A stretch of DNA of 64,000 nt. It comes from Ficedula albicollis (Eukaryota > Chordata > Aves > Passeriformes > Muscicapidae). The notes under the pieces were generated by a model. It was not told the origin of the DNA. It did no database searches and worked only from the letters and a program-made list of their open reading frames with translations. Shown here piece after piece: positions 12,991 to 26,288 of the stretch. How positions within the stretch are numbered: position 1 is the stretch's first letter; each line of letters starts with the position of its first letter. Location of the stretch: NCBI RefSeq assembly GCF_000247815.1, contig NC_021678.1:2124358-2188357 (forward strand). The letters are read 5' to 3'. A program made the position numbers and the translations under genes.

Positions 12991-15039
12991 CCTGATTCCA
13001 AGGGTTTCTTGAAGCAAGCCATCATTTCTGATTAATTCTTCAGCTTTACAACACAAACAGTTTCACGTCTGCCCCTTCCTTTATCAATCCTTGCCTCCTG
13101 TGGATAATTTTCTAGGCTCCTTCCCATCCATTTTTTTGTGGGCTACTCACAAATTACTCAAGGCAGGAGATACCAGACATTCATTAAGCAGCACAATAAC
13201 ATTCCCCATTTCAGCCTCTCTTACCCCCCTGGTTTTTTTTTTGGACTGCTGTGGATCAGCAGTGTCATTTTGACAGATATTTCCAGCATAACTCTCAGAT
13301 CTCCTTCCCAAGCAGTAAGAGCCAGTTCAGAGCACGATGATTTCCCCCCTGTGCATTGTTTTTCATTTAGCAGCCTTGAATTTCATCTGCTCTTTTATTA
13401 TCTGCTCACTAAATATCATAAGGTCCTCTTCCCATTCTTGGAGGCTGGCTGTGTTTTAATCTTTTTGGCATTAAATAGGCATTGCCAGCAAATGCTCTTA
13501 AACTTCTTTTTTTATTTGCTCCCAGACTCACCTGGACTCCCCAAATTCAGGGCACTGATGCACAAGGAAAAGCCTGTCAATATTAAATTATCTCTAAGTG
13601 CAAAAGCATCATCTCAAAGCTCCACAGGGTGGAGGATTCAGGTGACAAAAGTCACATCTACAACCATGCACAATAAGGCTGTTGAGTTTTAGCACAGCTA
13701 ACACGGGCTGAAATGAGAAAAAGACTCTTTAAAGCAAGTAGTCCTTTCAAATTCCTTGTGAATTCTCCTCTGCAATTCCAGCTGTGGTGTTTGCCAGCAG
13801 CTCTGTGAAAGTGGGTGATCTCAGAGCCTGGGGAGAGCGAGAGGTTTTGGTTTTTTTAACTCCCACCCCAGGGGAAGGAGTTACCAGAGTGAATCAAGTG
13901 CAGCAGGGAGCAAACACAGACTCAGGATTTAAAGGCTTTCCCAGCACGGAGGTTCTGGGGCTTTAGAGCTGCTGGGCCTCATCATCCAAAATCAGGTTTG
14001 GCTGAGGTTTTTTTTGTTTTGTTTTGAAGTATATATCCAGTGGCAATGGATTCTTTAAAGTGTCAGGCCTCAGCAGGAAAAGGCTGGCCCTGATGAAGAC
14101 TCCTGTTCTCTCACTGGAGGGATGAGCAGAGAAAAAACAGAACATGTGTCCAGTAGAACAGAGCACTGGAAATGGAAACAGAAAATGGAAAACGCTCCAC
14201 AAAAGGCTCTGCCTTTGTTTACAGCCCTGCCAAGCTCTCTGGCTCCCTGGTTTTCAGAAACAGCTGTTTTCTACACCTTTGTAGCCAATGGGCCATGGAC
14301 AGCTTGGAAAAGTGCCCATTAAAATGAGCCATGGGCCCTCCTTTAGCCATCCCTCACAGCCAGGTGGGAGAAAATAGTTTATTAACTGCTAAAGGATGGG
14401 TTTCCTCTGTAATGAACCTCCTGCAGTATTGAAGAAAAGCCATGTCTTACTTCCCCTTTCCTAACAAATGGCTTCTTCAGAGTTTAATTAACTTCTCCCT
14501 GCTCTTCTTTTGTGGCAAAGTGTCACCCTGACCAGGAGACAAATTCTGTTTGTTCCTTTATCTGGGAGAGTGCTGGCCTGTCAGATAAACTGCTCTGCCT
14601 AATTTTCCAGGGCTTTTTCTCTCCCCACTTTGCATATTCCAGGGAGGGAGGCAGTAATATCAGAAGGCAATGCTTTGGGGCAGCTGGATACCTTTGGGAT
14701 TGGGAAGGAGCACCTCCTTAAAATACAATTCCTGAGGGCTGGAAGGGGATGGGAATGGGGACCCATGCCACAGACCCACCAGAAACTGGGTCAGGCTCTC
14801 TGCCTGCTCCTTTGTTTCCTCAGGCTTGAAAACAAACCTGGAGGAAGCAATTTTTGCCCTTCCAGGAGCAGAGGATTTTGTATTTCCAGCAGCGCTCGTC
14901 TGTCCCCGTGTGTGAGTACAAATATAGCTCAGAATCAATAGGAGTGAGGCTAGGTCACTGTGTTTCTGAGAAATGTGCTCCTGATAGCTCATAAACCCGA
15001 GCAGCTCCTGCTCCTTCACTCCTTCTGTGGTGCTCCAGG
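12991..15039. other. Unique noncoding DNA
   Basis: About 2 kb without recognised gene or transposon. A 184-codon open frame at 13138-13692 (plus) sits in AT-rich sequence and has no motif, so it is treated as chance. Around 14460-14530 there is AT-rich sequence with TTTAATTAAC and CAAAGTGTCA words of possible regulatory nature. Confidence 0.5.
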
Positions 15040-16376
15040 ACCGTGTGCCAAGACAGCAGCACAGCCGTTAAAAACGGCCCAAAAAGTCCTAAAATTCGCA
15101 CTGGAACACCCCAAACATGTCAAAATTCCAGGCATTATCGGGAAAAACATCAGGGAAAAATCCAGCATAAATTCAGCCTAAAAAAAACCCCAGAAAAGCA
15201 TCAGGAAAAATCCAGGATAAATTCAGCCCAAAAAAACCAGAAAAATCCCTCAAAATTCGCGCTGAGAAATGCAAAAATCCCCCAGAAATTGCACAAAAAA
15301 TGGCGAGATACCGTCCTAACATCTGCACTAAAAAACCAAAAATGGTCCCAAAATCCAGTGAGATTCCAGGGATTTCTGAGGAAAACCTGGGAAAATGAGC
15401 CAGCAAAATATCCAGAGGAAATGCGACTTAAAATGGCCGAAAAAGCCTTGAAATTACACCAAAAATGCTCCAAAGACTCCTGAAATCCATACTAGAACAC
15501 CTAAGCTCAGCCATAATTCCAAGGATTGCCAGGAAAACATCAGGAAAAATCAGGCAATCTTCAGCCTCAAACACTAGAAAAGTCCCTGACAATTCGCACT
15601 AAGAAACGCAAGAATTCTATAGCAATGAAACTGAAAATGCCCCGAAAATTCCTAAAATTTGCATTGGAACACCCCAAACGAGTCAGAATTCCAGGCATTA
15701 TTGGGAAAAACATCAGGAAGAATCCAGGAAAAATTAAGCCTTACAAACTAGGAAAATGGTCAGAAAATTTCCATTAAGAAATGCAAAAATCCAACAAAAT
15801 TCAATCTAAAAATGGACCAAAAAGTCCTAAAGTTTGTGTTGGAAACCTCAAAACCATCCAACTTCCCGGCATTATTTGGAAAAACCTCAGGAAAAATGCA
15901 GGAATAATTAAACACCTAAACTCCACCAAAATCCCAAGGATTGCTGGGAAAAGCATCAGGAAAAATCCAGGATAAATTCAGCCCAAAAAACCCAGAAAAA
16001 TCCCTCAAAATTCACATTAAGAAACGCAAAAATCCCCCAGGAATTGCACAAAAAATGGCGAGATACCGTCCTAACATCTGCACTAAAAAACCAAAAATGG
16101 TCCCAAAATCCAGTGAGATTCCAGGGATTTCTGAGGGAAAAATTGGGAAAAGGGGTGGGAAAAATATCTGGAGGAAATGTGACTTAAAAATTTCTGAGGA
16201 AAAAATTGGGGAAAGGGGTGGGCAAAGTATCTGGAGGAAATGTGACTTAAAATGGACCCAAAACCACTAAAATCACATGAACAATGGCCCAAAAACTCCT
16301 GAAATCCGCACTAAAACACCTAAACTCCGCCAAAATCCCAAGGATTGCTGGGAATTGCAGGAACTCCAAAGTACCA
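15040..16376. repeat. A-rich degenerate satellite with ~755-bp higher-order period
   Basis: About seven diverged monomers are recognisable from a phrase of the type CCTAAAATTCGCACT...AAAATTCCAGGCATTATCGGGAAAAAC near 15088, 15313, 15477, 15652, 15826, 16068 and 16291. Spacing is about 165-240 bp. A segment at 15198-15383 recurs at 15953-16138 with very few differences, including 'atggcgagataccgtcctaa', giving a 755-bp higher-order period with under two copies. A further ~65-bp direct duplication lies at about 16126-16250. Runs of 3-6 A recur every ~10-15 bp on the plus strand, which could give intrinsic curvature. A 146-codon open frame (15043-15483) exists only because the repeat is A-rich. 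Confidence 0.8.
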
Positions 16377-16911
16377 CCTGCAGAAATAGGATTCTCCACG
16401 TGTTGCCTGAGGTCCTTGCTGGGAAAAGATCCCAGGAAAAAAAGATCCTCGTTAAACACAGGCCTGAGTTATTACTTGATTAATTGTGCCAGGCCAGGGA
16501 CAGCCAGGGACTTTGGCGACACCAGTGCAGTAATGGTCTCCAGCACACAGACAATCCCAGAGGATGTGTCCTTCCTACCCCAACCAAGTTAATTCATGGT
16601 GGCAATAAATAAATCGCTCCAGACGAGCGAGAGCATCCCAGCAGAAGGAAAAACAGGGAAAGGAGAATGTTTTGCAGTACAGGATAAATTGAAGTTGGTT
16701 TTTTTTTTTTTTTGAATGGGTGAAATGGGGCTGCAGGAGGAGGATGGAGCATCCCAGGGGAACAAGAGCAGCTGTGTTGGGAACATTTGTCCCTTTTGTG
16801 GGCTCAGCCACCAGGTACAGCTGGACTCCAAGGTCTCACCTGCACAGCCACAATCCTGCCTGCTCTGCCCTGGCTCTGCCTGCTGCATCCAGCTGTTTTA
16901 TCCCACCTCCC
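16377..16911. other. Unique noncoding DNA
   Basis: No gene recognised. A T16 run lies at about 16698-16713. Confidence 0.5.
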
Positions 16912-17719
<808 letters not shown>

Positions 17720-18194
17720 TCGATACATTCTGCATATCAGTAGAGAACAATTGAGCCTTAGGTGTAACCAGCTGGTAAATGCTGTTACCCACTGTGTCTG
17801 TAAGGAGTAGTAGAGAGGACACTCCCTAAAACCATCACTACAAACACCGTGTGGGGTTGATACCGATCACATTAACCCATCCCAAGCAAGCCCTGAATGG
17901 TTACAGGGCTGATTATCAGGGCTTGACACATCCCTGAGCTCATTCCAGCCCTGCCTGGGCATCTCCTTGGATTACCCACCCAGCAGCTCTTAGGCACTCC
18001 TAATTGGCACGTGACAAAGTGGTCAATACCAATTAGCATTCTTATTAAATGAATGTTGTGTGCTGGCAGCAGTTACCTAATTACCTTAACAAGTGCATCA
18101 GGGAGAGGCATCCAACCCCGTGGAGCAGCAGGAAAACGAGCTGCCCTGGGATAAGGGACAGGAGAGGACTTTTGGAGCAGGTCCTGGGGCCAGA
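17720..18194. other. Unique noncoding DNA
   Basis: No gene, primer-binding site or retroviral internal sequence follows the truncated LTR. No other repeat seen. Confidence 0.5.
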
Positions 18195-18512
18195 GGGATG
18201 GAACTGGATGGGAAGGGACACATATCCTATAGGGGAAGGCTGAGAGAAGTGGGACTGTGGGAGAAGAGAAGCTTCAGGGGGAAGCTTTCAGTGCTTAAAG
18301 GGCTCCAAGAGATGTGTGAAAGGACAAGGGCATGGGATGAGAGGACAAGGTGGAATGGCTTCCCACTGCCAGAGGGCAGGGATGGATGGGGTATTGGGAA
18401 GGAATTCCTCACTGTTCAGAAGAAGCTGTGACTGCCTCATCCCTGGGATTGTCCAGGTTGGACAGGGCCCTGCCCATGGCAGGAGGTTTGGAACACAATG
18501 GGCTTTAAAGAT
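18195..18512 (+). mobile_element. CR1 LINE 3' UTR fragment
   Basis: The order matches CR1: 'aggggaaggctgagagaagt', 'gagaagagaagcttc', 'agtgcttaaagggctcc', 'gacaaggtggaatggcttcc', 'aaggaattcctcactgttca', 'cctcatccctgg', 'ccctgcccatggcaggag' and 'gggctttaaagattc'. At ~320 bp it is one of the longer CR1 copies here. Confidence 0.9.
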
Positions 18513-18990
18513 TCACCCCAGGGCTCCCTGAAATCCCTGCTCCCTGGGCAGGACCCCTGTCTAACACAGGTGACCTTGCAGAGCAGCTCCCACCACTTCC
18601 AGGGCAATGTGACTCGGACATTTGGGGTTTTCCTTCTGCAGAATTAATTTCCTGGAAGCCAGGCAACAGAGAGAGAGGCCAAGACACCTGAAATTACATT
18701 TACCAGGCTGCACAAGGCTGGTGTTTTCTAATTCTTTCCCTCTTTTTTGCATATCACCCCCAGGCTGAGCTTAGCCTATGGGTACCACTGTTATCAGAGA
18801 GCAGGCAGGGGGAGAGTTGAGCCTTGGTGTTTGTGCCTGGGAACCAAAACAGACCCTGTACACTGTTTTTTGGTTTGTTTGGTTTTTTTTATTTAATGCT
18901 CTTGAAAGTCTGCAATTCTGTTTTCTTCTTTTTCCCTCCTTGGAACTGGCATGGTGGAAGTTTCTCTGCCTTTTATGTCAGGGCTGGCGC

Positions 18991-19250
18991 GGAATCAAAA
19001 AATCACAGGATGGTTTTGGTGGGAAGGGACTTTTAAGACCATCTCATTCCAACCCCTGCCACGGGCAGGGACACATGGAATCAAAAAATCACAGGATGGT
19101 TTTGGTGGGAAGGGACTTTTAAGACCATCTCATTCCAACCCCTGCCATGGGCAGGGACACCTTCCACTACCCCAGGCTGCTCCATGCCCCTTTTAATGTG
19201 ACCCTGGACATTTCCAAGGATCCAGGGGCAGCCACAGTTCCCCTGGGCCA
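18991..19250 (-). mobile_element. CR1 LINE 3' fragment with duplicated 3' end
   Basis: On the minus strand this is the CR1 3' region. The 3' terminal ~86 bp occurs twice in tandem (18991-19076 and 19077-19162), each with 'aatcacaggatggttttggt' and the GGGAAGGGAC box. The remainder to 19250 is single-copy. The duplication differs by about one base between units. Confidence 0.88.
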
Positions 19251-20731
19251 ATCACTCCTCCCTCTGCAAGGCAGAGAGCCACTCTTATGGGTGGAGAAGA
19301 TGCCAATTTTGCATTTTCAGATGTGAAAATGAGCAAAACCAGACTGTTCTGGCTATTACAACAGACCCAGAGCAGAGGAAAGGCCTGGGGGAAGAGGGAG
19401 GAAATCAGAGGGAGGGATCACCCAGAGGCTGATCCAGGATGGATGGAGGGCATCAGCCTTCCCTACTGCTGAGTCTACCACATATCAAGTGCAAGCAGCA
19501 CACTGAGTAACTCATCTTTGCTGCGTGCCTATTAAGCAAAAATTAAAAGAAAATTACATGGGGAAGTCGGCAGCAAAGCAGGAGGGGATGGGCTGTAATT
19601 ATCTGGCTATTAATTGGTGTAGAGTTCCAGTTTAATGCTCTCAGGCCCGTGTCGCTATTTCCTAGGGAAATTTTCTCTCTATTAGTTTTGGATGAGAACT
19701 GGGATTCTCTCTGGAAGCTCTGAGTCCACCCAAAAAAGGTGACTTTCAGCTTCAGTCCCCCAGCAGGTTTTTTGTTTCCAGGCACTGAGGGATGAAATGA
19801 AGGGGTCACTTCTAACACAGCTTCACCTGCCCAAGGAGGAGGTGGGAAAAGCCAAATTTTAACTTTTACCCTGGGATGAGGATAACCAAGCATGACCCTT
19901 TTAAAATTCAGCCTGCATGGAAATGTCTGCTCCAAACACAAAGTCCAGAAACAAAAGAACTCAAAGGGTTGTTCCCCCACCAGCTTCTGGGAATTCCCTA
20001 GGGAGAGGTGAGAGCCTCCTGCCCAAGCTCATCAAAACCTGCCAATTAAACAGCCCCAAAAATGTTCTGAGCATCCATCAAAGCCCGTGGAGAGTTTCCA
20101 GGAGTGATGTGCAGGTTCCTGCCAGCTCACCTGGCAAGGGACCAGGCAGCCCATCCTCCTGCTGCTGCCACACAGGACACAGCTCTGCCACAGGACAGGG
20201 GGGAGCTGCAGATGTTTGTTCTATCACCCCTTCTCCTTCAATTCCCAAGCAGGAGAAAAGCACTTGCTAAAGAGAACTCAGGGAAAAAAAAAGAAAAAAA
20301 AAAAAAAGGAAAGGAAAGGGAAAAAACCTGCTCGGCACAAATGGATGGCACGAATGCTGAGGCAGCAGCATGAAAGCTTAGTTCCCCAAACAGGAATAAA
20401 CACTGGGGAAAAATGAAAAGAAAAATCCCAGGAAGGAGGGATTTTATTCAGTTCACAGTTTGGAAGCTTAGAGCAAAAAATAAAAAATTCTCCCTTCATG
20501 CCGTGGTTCTCCATGGACTGCAGTGACATGGAACTTTTGGAAAAAAAATAAAAATTAAAAAAAGGCTTCCACTCTGGATAATTGTCAGCATTCCAAACCC
20601 TTAAGAATTTTTTAAAATTCTGGTTTTCTCTCCATATCTCCCTCCAGTTTCCAAACTTCTCTGTGCTACACCAAGGCCTAGGAACCTTCTCTGCTGCCTG
20701 GCTGCAGCAGCCAAAGTCATGAATCCCTACA
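19251..20731. other. Unique noncoding DNA
   Basis: No gene or known repeat. An A-rich purine stretch lies at about 20283-20325. Confidence 0.5.
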
Positions 20732-20803
20732 CATGGCATGGGGGTTGGGATGAGATGATCTTTAAGGTCCCTTCCCAACCCAAACCATCCCGTGACTCTA
20801 TGA
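20732..20803 (+). mobile_element. CR1 LINE 3' terminal fragment
   Basis: The segment carries GGGGGTTGGGATGAGATGAT, 'ctttaaggtcccttcc' and CAACCCAAACCATCCCGTGACTCTATG, which is the CR1 3' terminus. Confidence 0.85.
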
Positions 20804-21879
20804 GAAAAATGAGGATTTTATGAAACTTCAGAGAAAATCCCCACCTGTGGAGGCTCAGCACAGTGCCACGTCCCAGAGAAGCCACTCCTTTTAAAATTTT
20901 GGATTAATTTTTAGCCCACATACAGGTTGATACACTGCTTTTTCTGGGAGAAGGAAACACCAGGGCCACCATCAGAGGTACCAGCAGCTGCCAACAGCTG
21001 CATCCACCCAGGATGGGCATTGCCAGCTCTGGAAATATCCAGCATCCTCTGGCTCCAAAGGTGTCAGAGAGACAGTGGGAGCAGAAAAAGGAGCCTTGGG
21101 AATGAGAGCTGGGGAACACAGCAACAGTGGGAGTGCAAAAAGACCACAGGAATCCCTGTGCTGGGGGAAAAAAAAAAAAACAAAAAAACAAAAAAACAAA
21201 AACCCCAGCAGCCAGGGCTGAGTCAGAGCCCCCTGGAGCTCTGTCAGGAGTGATGGGGTGGTGCTGCCACTGCTTTGATCCAGCTGTGGAGCTGGGAGGG
21301 CTCTGGGGAAGATCAATGTGCCACTAGAGGAAGCAGCCAGGGCTGCCAGTCAATAGCCTGGAACGACACTGCAGCCCGTGACAGCCACACCCGCAGCCTG
21401 CTGCTGCTGACACGAGAATGGCAGGCTCCAAAATCCAGCAGCTCCTGCTTCCCTGCTCCCCAGCCCGAGCAAATTAACCCCCAATCTCTTTGTTTACCCC
21501 CACCCCTAACAAGCTCACAGGAAAAATGGCATTCCAGGCTCTTCCCTGAGCCTTTGCTCCCTTTCATCCTGGGAAAAAGAAGGGTTTAGATAATCTCAGA
21601 ATGCCAGAAAGCAATTTATTTTGACCTAGACTGTTTCTGCAATGTCGTCTCTTGGCTCCAGCAGGTGGGGAGGAGTTAGCTGGAGTTTACAGCACCCAGC
21701 TCCAATGGGGCTGTGTGTCCCCAATGGGCTGTGACAAGGCTGTGGCACTCAGCTCAGTGCCCAAAAATCACCCTCCAGAGGTCTGAGCTGCTGGGCAGAG
21801 CAGTGGGGGGTTATGCTGGGTACTGCACATCCCTGATGGGGACATGGAAGAGACTCCAGAGGGAATCCTGTCATCAAAC
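20804..21879. other. Unique noncoding DNA
   Basis: No gene recognised. An A-rich (AAAAAAC)n-like stretch lies at about 21169-21203. Confidence 0.5.
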
Positions 21880-22283
21880 CATCACAGGATGGTTTGGGTT
21901 GGAAGGACCTTAAAGATCATCCGGTTCCACTCCTCCTGCCACGGCAGGGACAACTTTCACTATCCCAGGTTTCTCCAAGCCCTGGCCTGGGACACTTGCA
22001 GGGATCCAGGGGCAGCCACAGCTTCTCTGGGCACTCCACCACCTTCCCAGGGATGGATTCCTTCCCAGTATCCCATCTAACCCTGCCCTCTGTCTGTGTG
22101 AAGCCATTCCCCTTTGTCCAAAGTCCAGCCCTTCTGTAGCCCCTTTAAATACTAAAAGACTAAAAAGCCACAATTAGGTCACCCTGCAGCTTTCTCTTCT
22201 CCAGGCTGAGCAAACCTCTCCCCACAGGAGAGGACCTCTCCTCCACCCCTCTAATCACCCTCCTGGATTCACTCCAACAGGCA
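21880..22283 (-). mobile_element. CR1 LINE 3' UTR fragment (~400 bp)
   Basis: The plus strand starts 'atcacaggatggtttgggtt' (the inverted CR1 3' end) and continues through the inverted 3' UTR landmarks 'ccttttgtccaaagtcc'-like, 'ttctcttctccaggctgagc', 'aacctctccccacagg' and 'tggattcactccaacagg'. It is the longest CR1 copy in the window and carries no reverse transcriptase. Confidence 0.9.
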
Positions 22284-22959
22284 CATCCCATTTATCCCAG
22301 AGCAGCACCAGCTCTGCCCCAGTGACCCGCACTCAGTCCTTTCTCCCCAGCAGGAGGAAGAGATTTGAAGGGATGGAGTCTCACCCCTCCTCCTGAGCCA
22401 CAGGGTGAGCTCAGCTCTGCGCCCCCAGAATGTTTTCTGCACCCTTGAGCCTGGAAGGTTTATTTGGGAAGGAAAAGCAGGAGGGAGCTCCAGCTGCTGA
22501 AGCACTCTCAAGATCAGCACAATGTCAGCGTGTGTGTCCCTCCCAGCTTCCCCAGCCTGGCTCCATCCTTCCCTGGGAGCCACAGAAGCACACTGAGCTG
22601 CCCACCACAGGTTCTGCTGCAACCCAGGAGCACCAAAAAGCAGCAGCCACCGGTGGGAACCCCTTTTGCAGACCCCCAAGCTGCTTCTGAGCTCTGCCCC
22701 ACCCCAGCTGCTCAGAGTTTGCAATAACTCATCTCCCTGTCAACAGGGAATATTTTTAAATGCCTCCCTCCCTGCAGGCAGGCTGAAGCCTCCTCTGTTC
22801 TTCCCAGGCAGATTCCTTTTTTATTATTATTGTTGTTTTTCCTCTAGACGAGGAGTTTTAGATCATCCTGTCTCCTTTTAGGGTGGGGGAATGACAGTCA
22901 GGGGGCAGCCCCCAGGAAGGCTGAGAACTGCCTGTGGCAGGCAGTCAGGAAGAGGAGCT

Positions 22960-23690
22960 GAAACCTCGAGTCAGCCCAAACTTCTGATTCCGAGCACAAA
23001 GCAAACCTTGTCCTGCCTTTCCTTCCCGAAGCTGCACAAAAATAAACCCAGGCTCCCTCCCTCCTCCTTTTTGGCAGCCAGCAGCACATCCTGCAGAGCA
23101 ACCTTGTGTCCTGAGACTCTTGCAGTGGGCTGGGGAAGGAGAGGAGCAGCTCAGCCTGTCCCCCTGGCTGAGCCCCATTTCCCTCTGCGCGCTTCCCTGA
23201 TGCCGGCGGGCATCTGGAAATCCCGCAAGAGTTCCACCAGCGCTTTGTTCCACGCTCTGGGGTGCTGCTGCCGCGCTGCTCCGGTTGTGCAACAGCCCCA
23301 CGAAAGGGCACTGGGCTGCTCTGAAAGGGGGAGGAGGAGCTGGGCCACCGAAGAGCCCCCGAAATCCCTGCGGTTCCTGCTGTCGCCGGAGGCCCGCGTT
23401 GGATGGATTGCAGCGAGTCAGCAGAAGGCAAATAAACGGGATAAACAGGCTCCGCAGCCTGGTGCTCCCTGGGAAAAGCACGGTTTTTATTTTCCTTTGG
23501 TCGTGCTGTTGGTTTTTCTCCCCCTAATGCCCATGGCTTTGTCAGCAGCTCTGTGTGTGCTGGGGGCGTCGTTTGCCTCCGGGGCTCGCAGACCCAAAGC
23601 ACTGATGGGCAAAACGCTGGCTGAGCTGCCTTCACTGTGGATGGGAACCCTACATCCCCAGCCACAGAGATGGGGACACGCTGGGTGAAG
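22960..23690. promoter_or_regulatory. CpG-rich patch (densest 23184-23470)
   Basis: CpG dinucleotides are frequent here, roughly one every 12-15 bp between 23184 and 23430 (GCGCGC, GCCGGCGGGC, GCCGCGC, TCGCCGGAGG...), whereas surrounding DNA is CpG-poor. Long overlapping open frames on both strands (22891-23688 plus; 22898-23722 minus) follow from the composition and show no domain. It may be a small CpG island or an orphan regulatory island. No transcript start can be shown from sequence. Confidence 0.35.
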
Positions 23691-24440
23691 CCAGGCAGCT
23701 CCATGTCCCCAGCTGCCAACACCTGGGCACCACCAGACCACCCCCCCCTCTCAGTGTGCCAGGGTGACAGAGCTCACACAGCACCAAAAAAAAAGCAGCA
23801 CAGAGATCCAGCCCCCCACTCTGGATGCTCAGAAAACCATGGAGACACCCTGGAATAGAAAGCCCAAGGGCAGAGGAGGCCTTGCTCTGGGCTGATGGTT
23901 TCATCCCCCCCCCCTTTAAAGACCTGGCTGTGAGTAATTAAAGCTCCTGTTTCTAAGCTGCTTGGTATTTTAATTGATTTTCTGCACTGGCTGCCCACAG
24001 TGTAGTCATTCAAATCCAACATTTGTCTTGCAAGCCCCAAACGAGCAGCAGGGGAAGGCGACCTTCCCACGAGTCCATGGTGGTGGGAACTGGTTTGGAC
24101 TGGGAATGCTCCTGGTGGGACCACCTGGATGACACCCAAATTATCAAATTGGGCCAAACCAATGCCCTGATCTCCACCATGGAGCAGCTCAGGGCAGGAG
24201 GAGCTTCCCACTGTGATTTTGTACCTGTTATTTCTCCTGGGAGTTTGCTCTGGGATGTCCATTTTCCATAGGGGGAGAAGAGATTGACCTCCTGCACAGC
24301 CAGACTCTCATCAGGAGAAAAGCGGGAGCAAAAAAACAGGGATTTGGTTTCTTTCAAAGGAGGTGAGAATACAGCTTGCATTGAAAATCAGGAGCACTGG
24401 AGGAGATTTTTGAATAAAAACATCTCAGAGTTTATTCCAG
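23691..24440. other. Unique noncoding DNA
   Basis: No gene or repeat recognised. A C10 run near 23907 is the longest C run noticed in non-repeat sequence. Confidence 0.5.
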
Positions 24441-24586
24441 CCTATAATTTGGGTAGGAAGGGACCTTAAGGATCATCCAGTTCCAACCTCCTGCCGTGGG
24501 CAGGGATGCCACTCATTAGGTCAAGTTGCTCAGGGCTCCATCCAGCCTGGCATTGAACACTTCCAGGGATGGGGCATCTACAACCT
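24441..24586 (-). mobile_element. CR1 LINE 3' fragment
   Basis: The plus strand shows 'tttgggtaggaagggacctt', 'aaggatcatccagttccaac', 'ctgccgtgggcagggatgcc', 'ccatccagcctggc' and 'cacttccagggatggggc', the inverted CR1 3' region. Confidence 0.87.
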
Positions 24587-24904
24587 ACAATCCTAAAGCA
24601 TTCCCCAACTCTTATCAGCAAAGTAAAAAAATCTAAGGCTTGCTGTTTTTTTCAGGTTTTGCTTTTCTTTTAGCAGCACCCCAGAGCTGGTGACAAACAA
24701 GCCAAGCTTTAGAGTGGAAAAATCAAGCTCTGGCAAGTTGGTTTTTAAAAAAATTACTGTCAGTGGGATGATATTCCTAAATTTGCAGAAGGACTGCAGG
24801 AGGTCATGTTTCCAAATCCAGAGATAAAGGCTTTCCCCAGCAGGTGGAAAAAAACAACACCTTGCCCTTCCAGAATGTTTTTTTTTTTTTTTCTTCTGGA
24901 ACCT

Positions 24905-25018
24905 GGGAAAAGGCTGCACATGGAGCCTCCAGTCAAGGATCCAGGAGGCACAGGGAAAATCGGGAAAAGGCTGCACATGGATCCTCCAGTCAAGAATGCA
25001 GGAGGCACAGGGAAAATC
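24905..25018. repeat. 57-bp tandem duplication
   Basis: Two units of 57 bp, each with 'gggaaaaggctgcacatgga' and GGAGGCACAGGGAAAATC, differ at about four positions. Confidence 0.92.
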
Positions 25019-26288
25019 CAGCTCCCAGGGCTGAGAGTTCTGTAAAGTTGGGAGCCTCCCTGCTGGAGGGATGCATTCCTCTGTGCTGCAGACAGCCTGA
25101 GCCTCCAGCCTCCTCCAGGAATTTGAAAATAAGCCATGCATATAATAGGTGCACATTTAGCATGAAAGGAAGATGCTTCACAGAGGACAAATATTAAACT
25201 GTAAAATATATCAAGAGACATTTCCTGGGAACACTGAATTTAACCCAGCTCTTAGATGAGCAGGAAGCTCCCAGGAGCTATGGCTGTGTCTGGTGGAGGA
25301 ACAAAAACCTGGAGGAGGCTTTACAAGAAAAAGCTGCCTGGATTTCCTAGGGGAAAGGGAAAAGGGTCAGTGCAGGACTCTTCTCTGCTGTCAGGGTGGT
25401 GGTGACACCCAAGGGACATCAGTGTGGCTGCTCAGTGTCACACCAAAGTCCACCCAACCCCTCTCCTGCCCAGCCTGTGCTCATCAGCAGAAATATTGGG
25501 AAAGGGAATTAAACAGCAAGCCCAACTCTCCCAGCAGCCTGCTCCTTCCATACTCTGAGCCAGACACTGGCTTTGAGTTGCTGCTTAAAATCCCATGACC
25601 CTGGTGAAGCCAGGTGAGGAGCAGCAATGCTGGTAAATGGAAATTTAATCCCATTTCTCCTCAGTGTCCCATTAAAAGGGGGAACAAAATTCCCCAAGAG
25701 GGAAGCCCCTCTTGGGAAAGAAGGTGGCCTTTATTAAAGTGATTCCACTGGGCCACATGAAGCCAACTCTCCACTAACACAAAGCCCTTCAGTAAGTAGA
25801 AGCTGGGAAGAGAGCTCCTAAAAACCTGAGCAGTTGTTTTTTACAGTGTGTGTGGGACTCCAGCCAACAGTTTTGTTGTTTTGGGTTTTTTTTCTCCTTT
25901 AAAATAGCATGAGAACATCTCAGGACCTCACATGCCCTTATCTGTCTGCGTGCTCATACATCATCTTCCAGTTGTGGAGACTCTGAGATAGTCATTTGGC
26001 TTTTAGAGCACCAAACTCTTTGCTTATCTCCTTCCTACTTCTGTTCTCTACACTTCCAGGCAACCTGGTAAGGAGACCTGCATTTCCCTGAGAACAAAAG
26101 TTCAGCCTCTTAAGCCACTTATCTGGAGCAAACTGCTGCAACTCTCTTGTTTTGGCTGATACCAGGCTTTATTTAGGGAGGCCCTGCAGCCTGGGCACCT
26201 CCTGGAGCAGAACTTGGTCTGACTCAGTTTTGGAGGGCTCTGCAAAGAAGTTTATCCCTTCCCAATGTCCAGCACTGCTGGAATACAA
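25019..26288. other. Unique noncoding DNA
   Basis: No gene or transposon recognised before the tetranucleotide-type array. Confidence 0.5.

Noticed and set aside
13138..13692. 184-codon plus frame with hydrophobic stretches
   Set aside because: AT-rich DNA gives Phe/Leu-rich chance translation. No motif, homolog or exon structure recognised.
15043..15483. 146-codon Lys/Asn-rich frame
   Set aside because: It is a by-product of the A-rich satellite. The same phrases recur with shifted frames in later monomers.
22891..23722. Frames of 265 (plus) and 274 (minus) codons
   Set aside because: They overlap on opposite strands in a CpG-rich patch, lack domains, and have no splice or start support.
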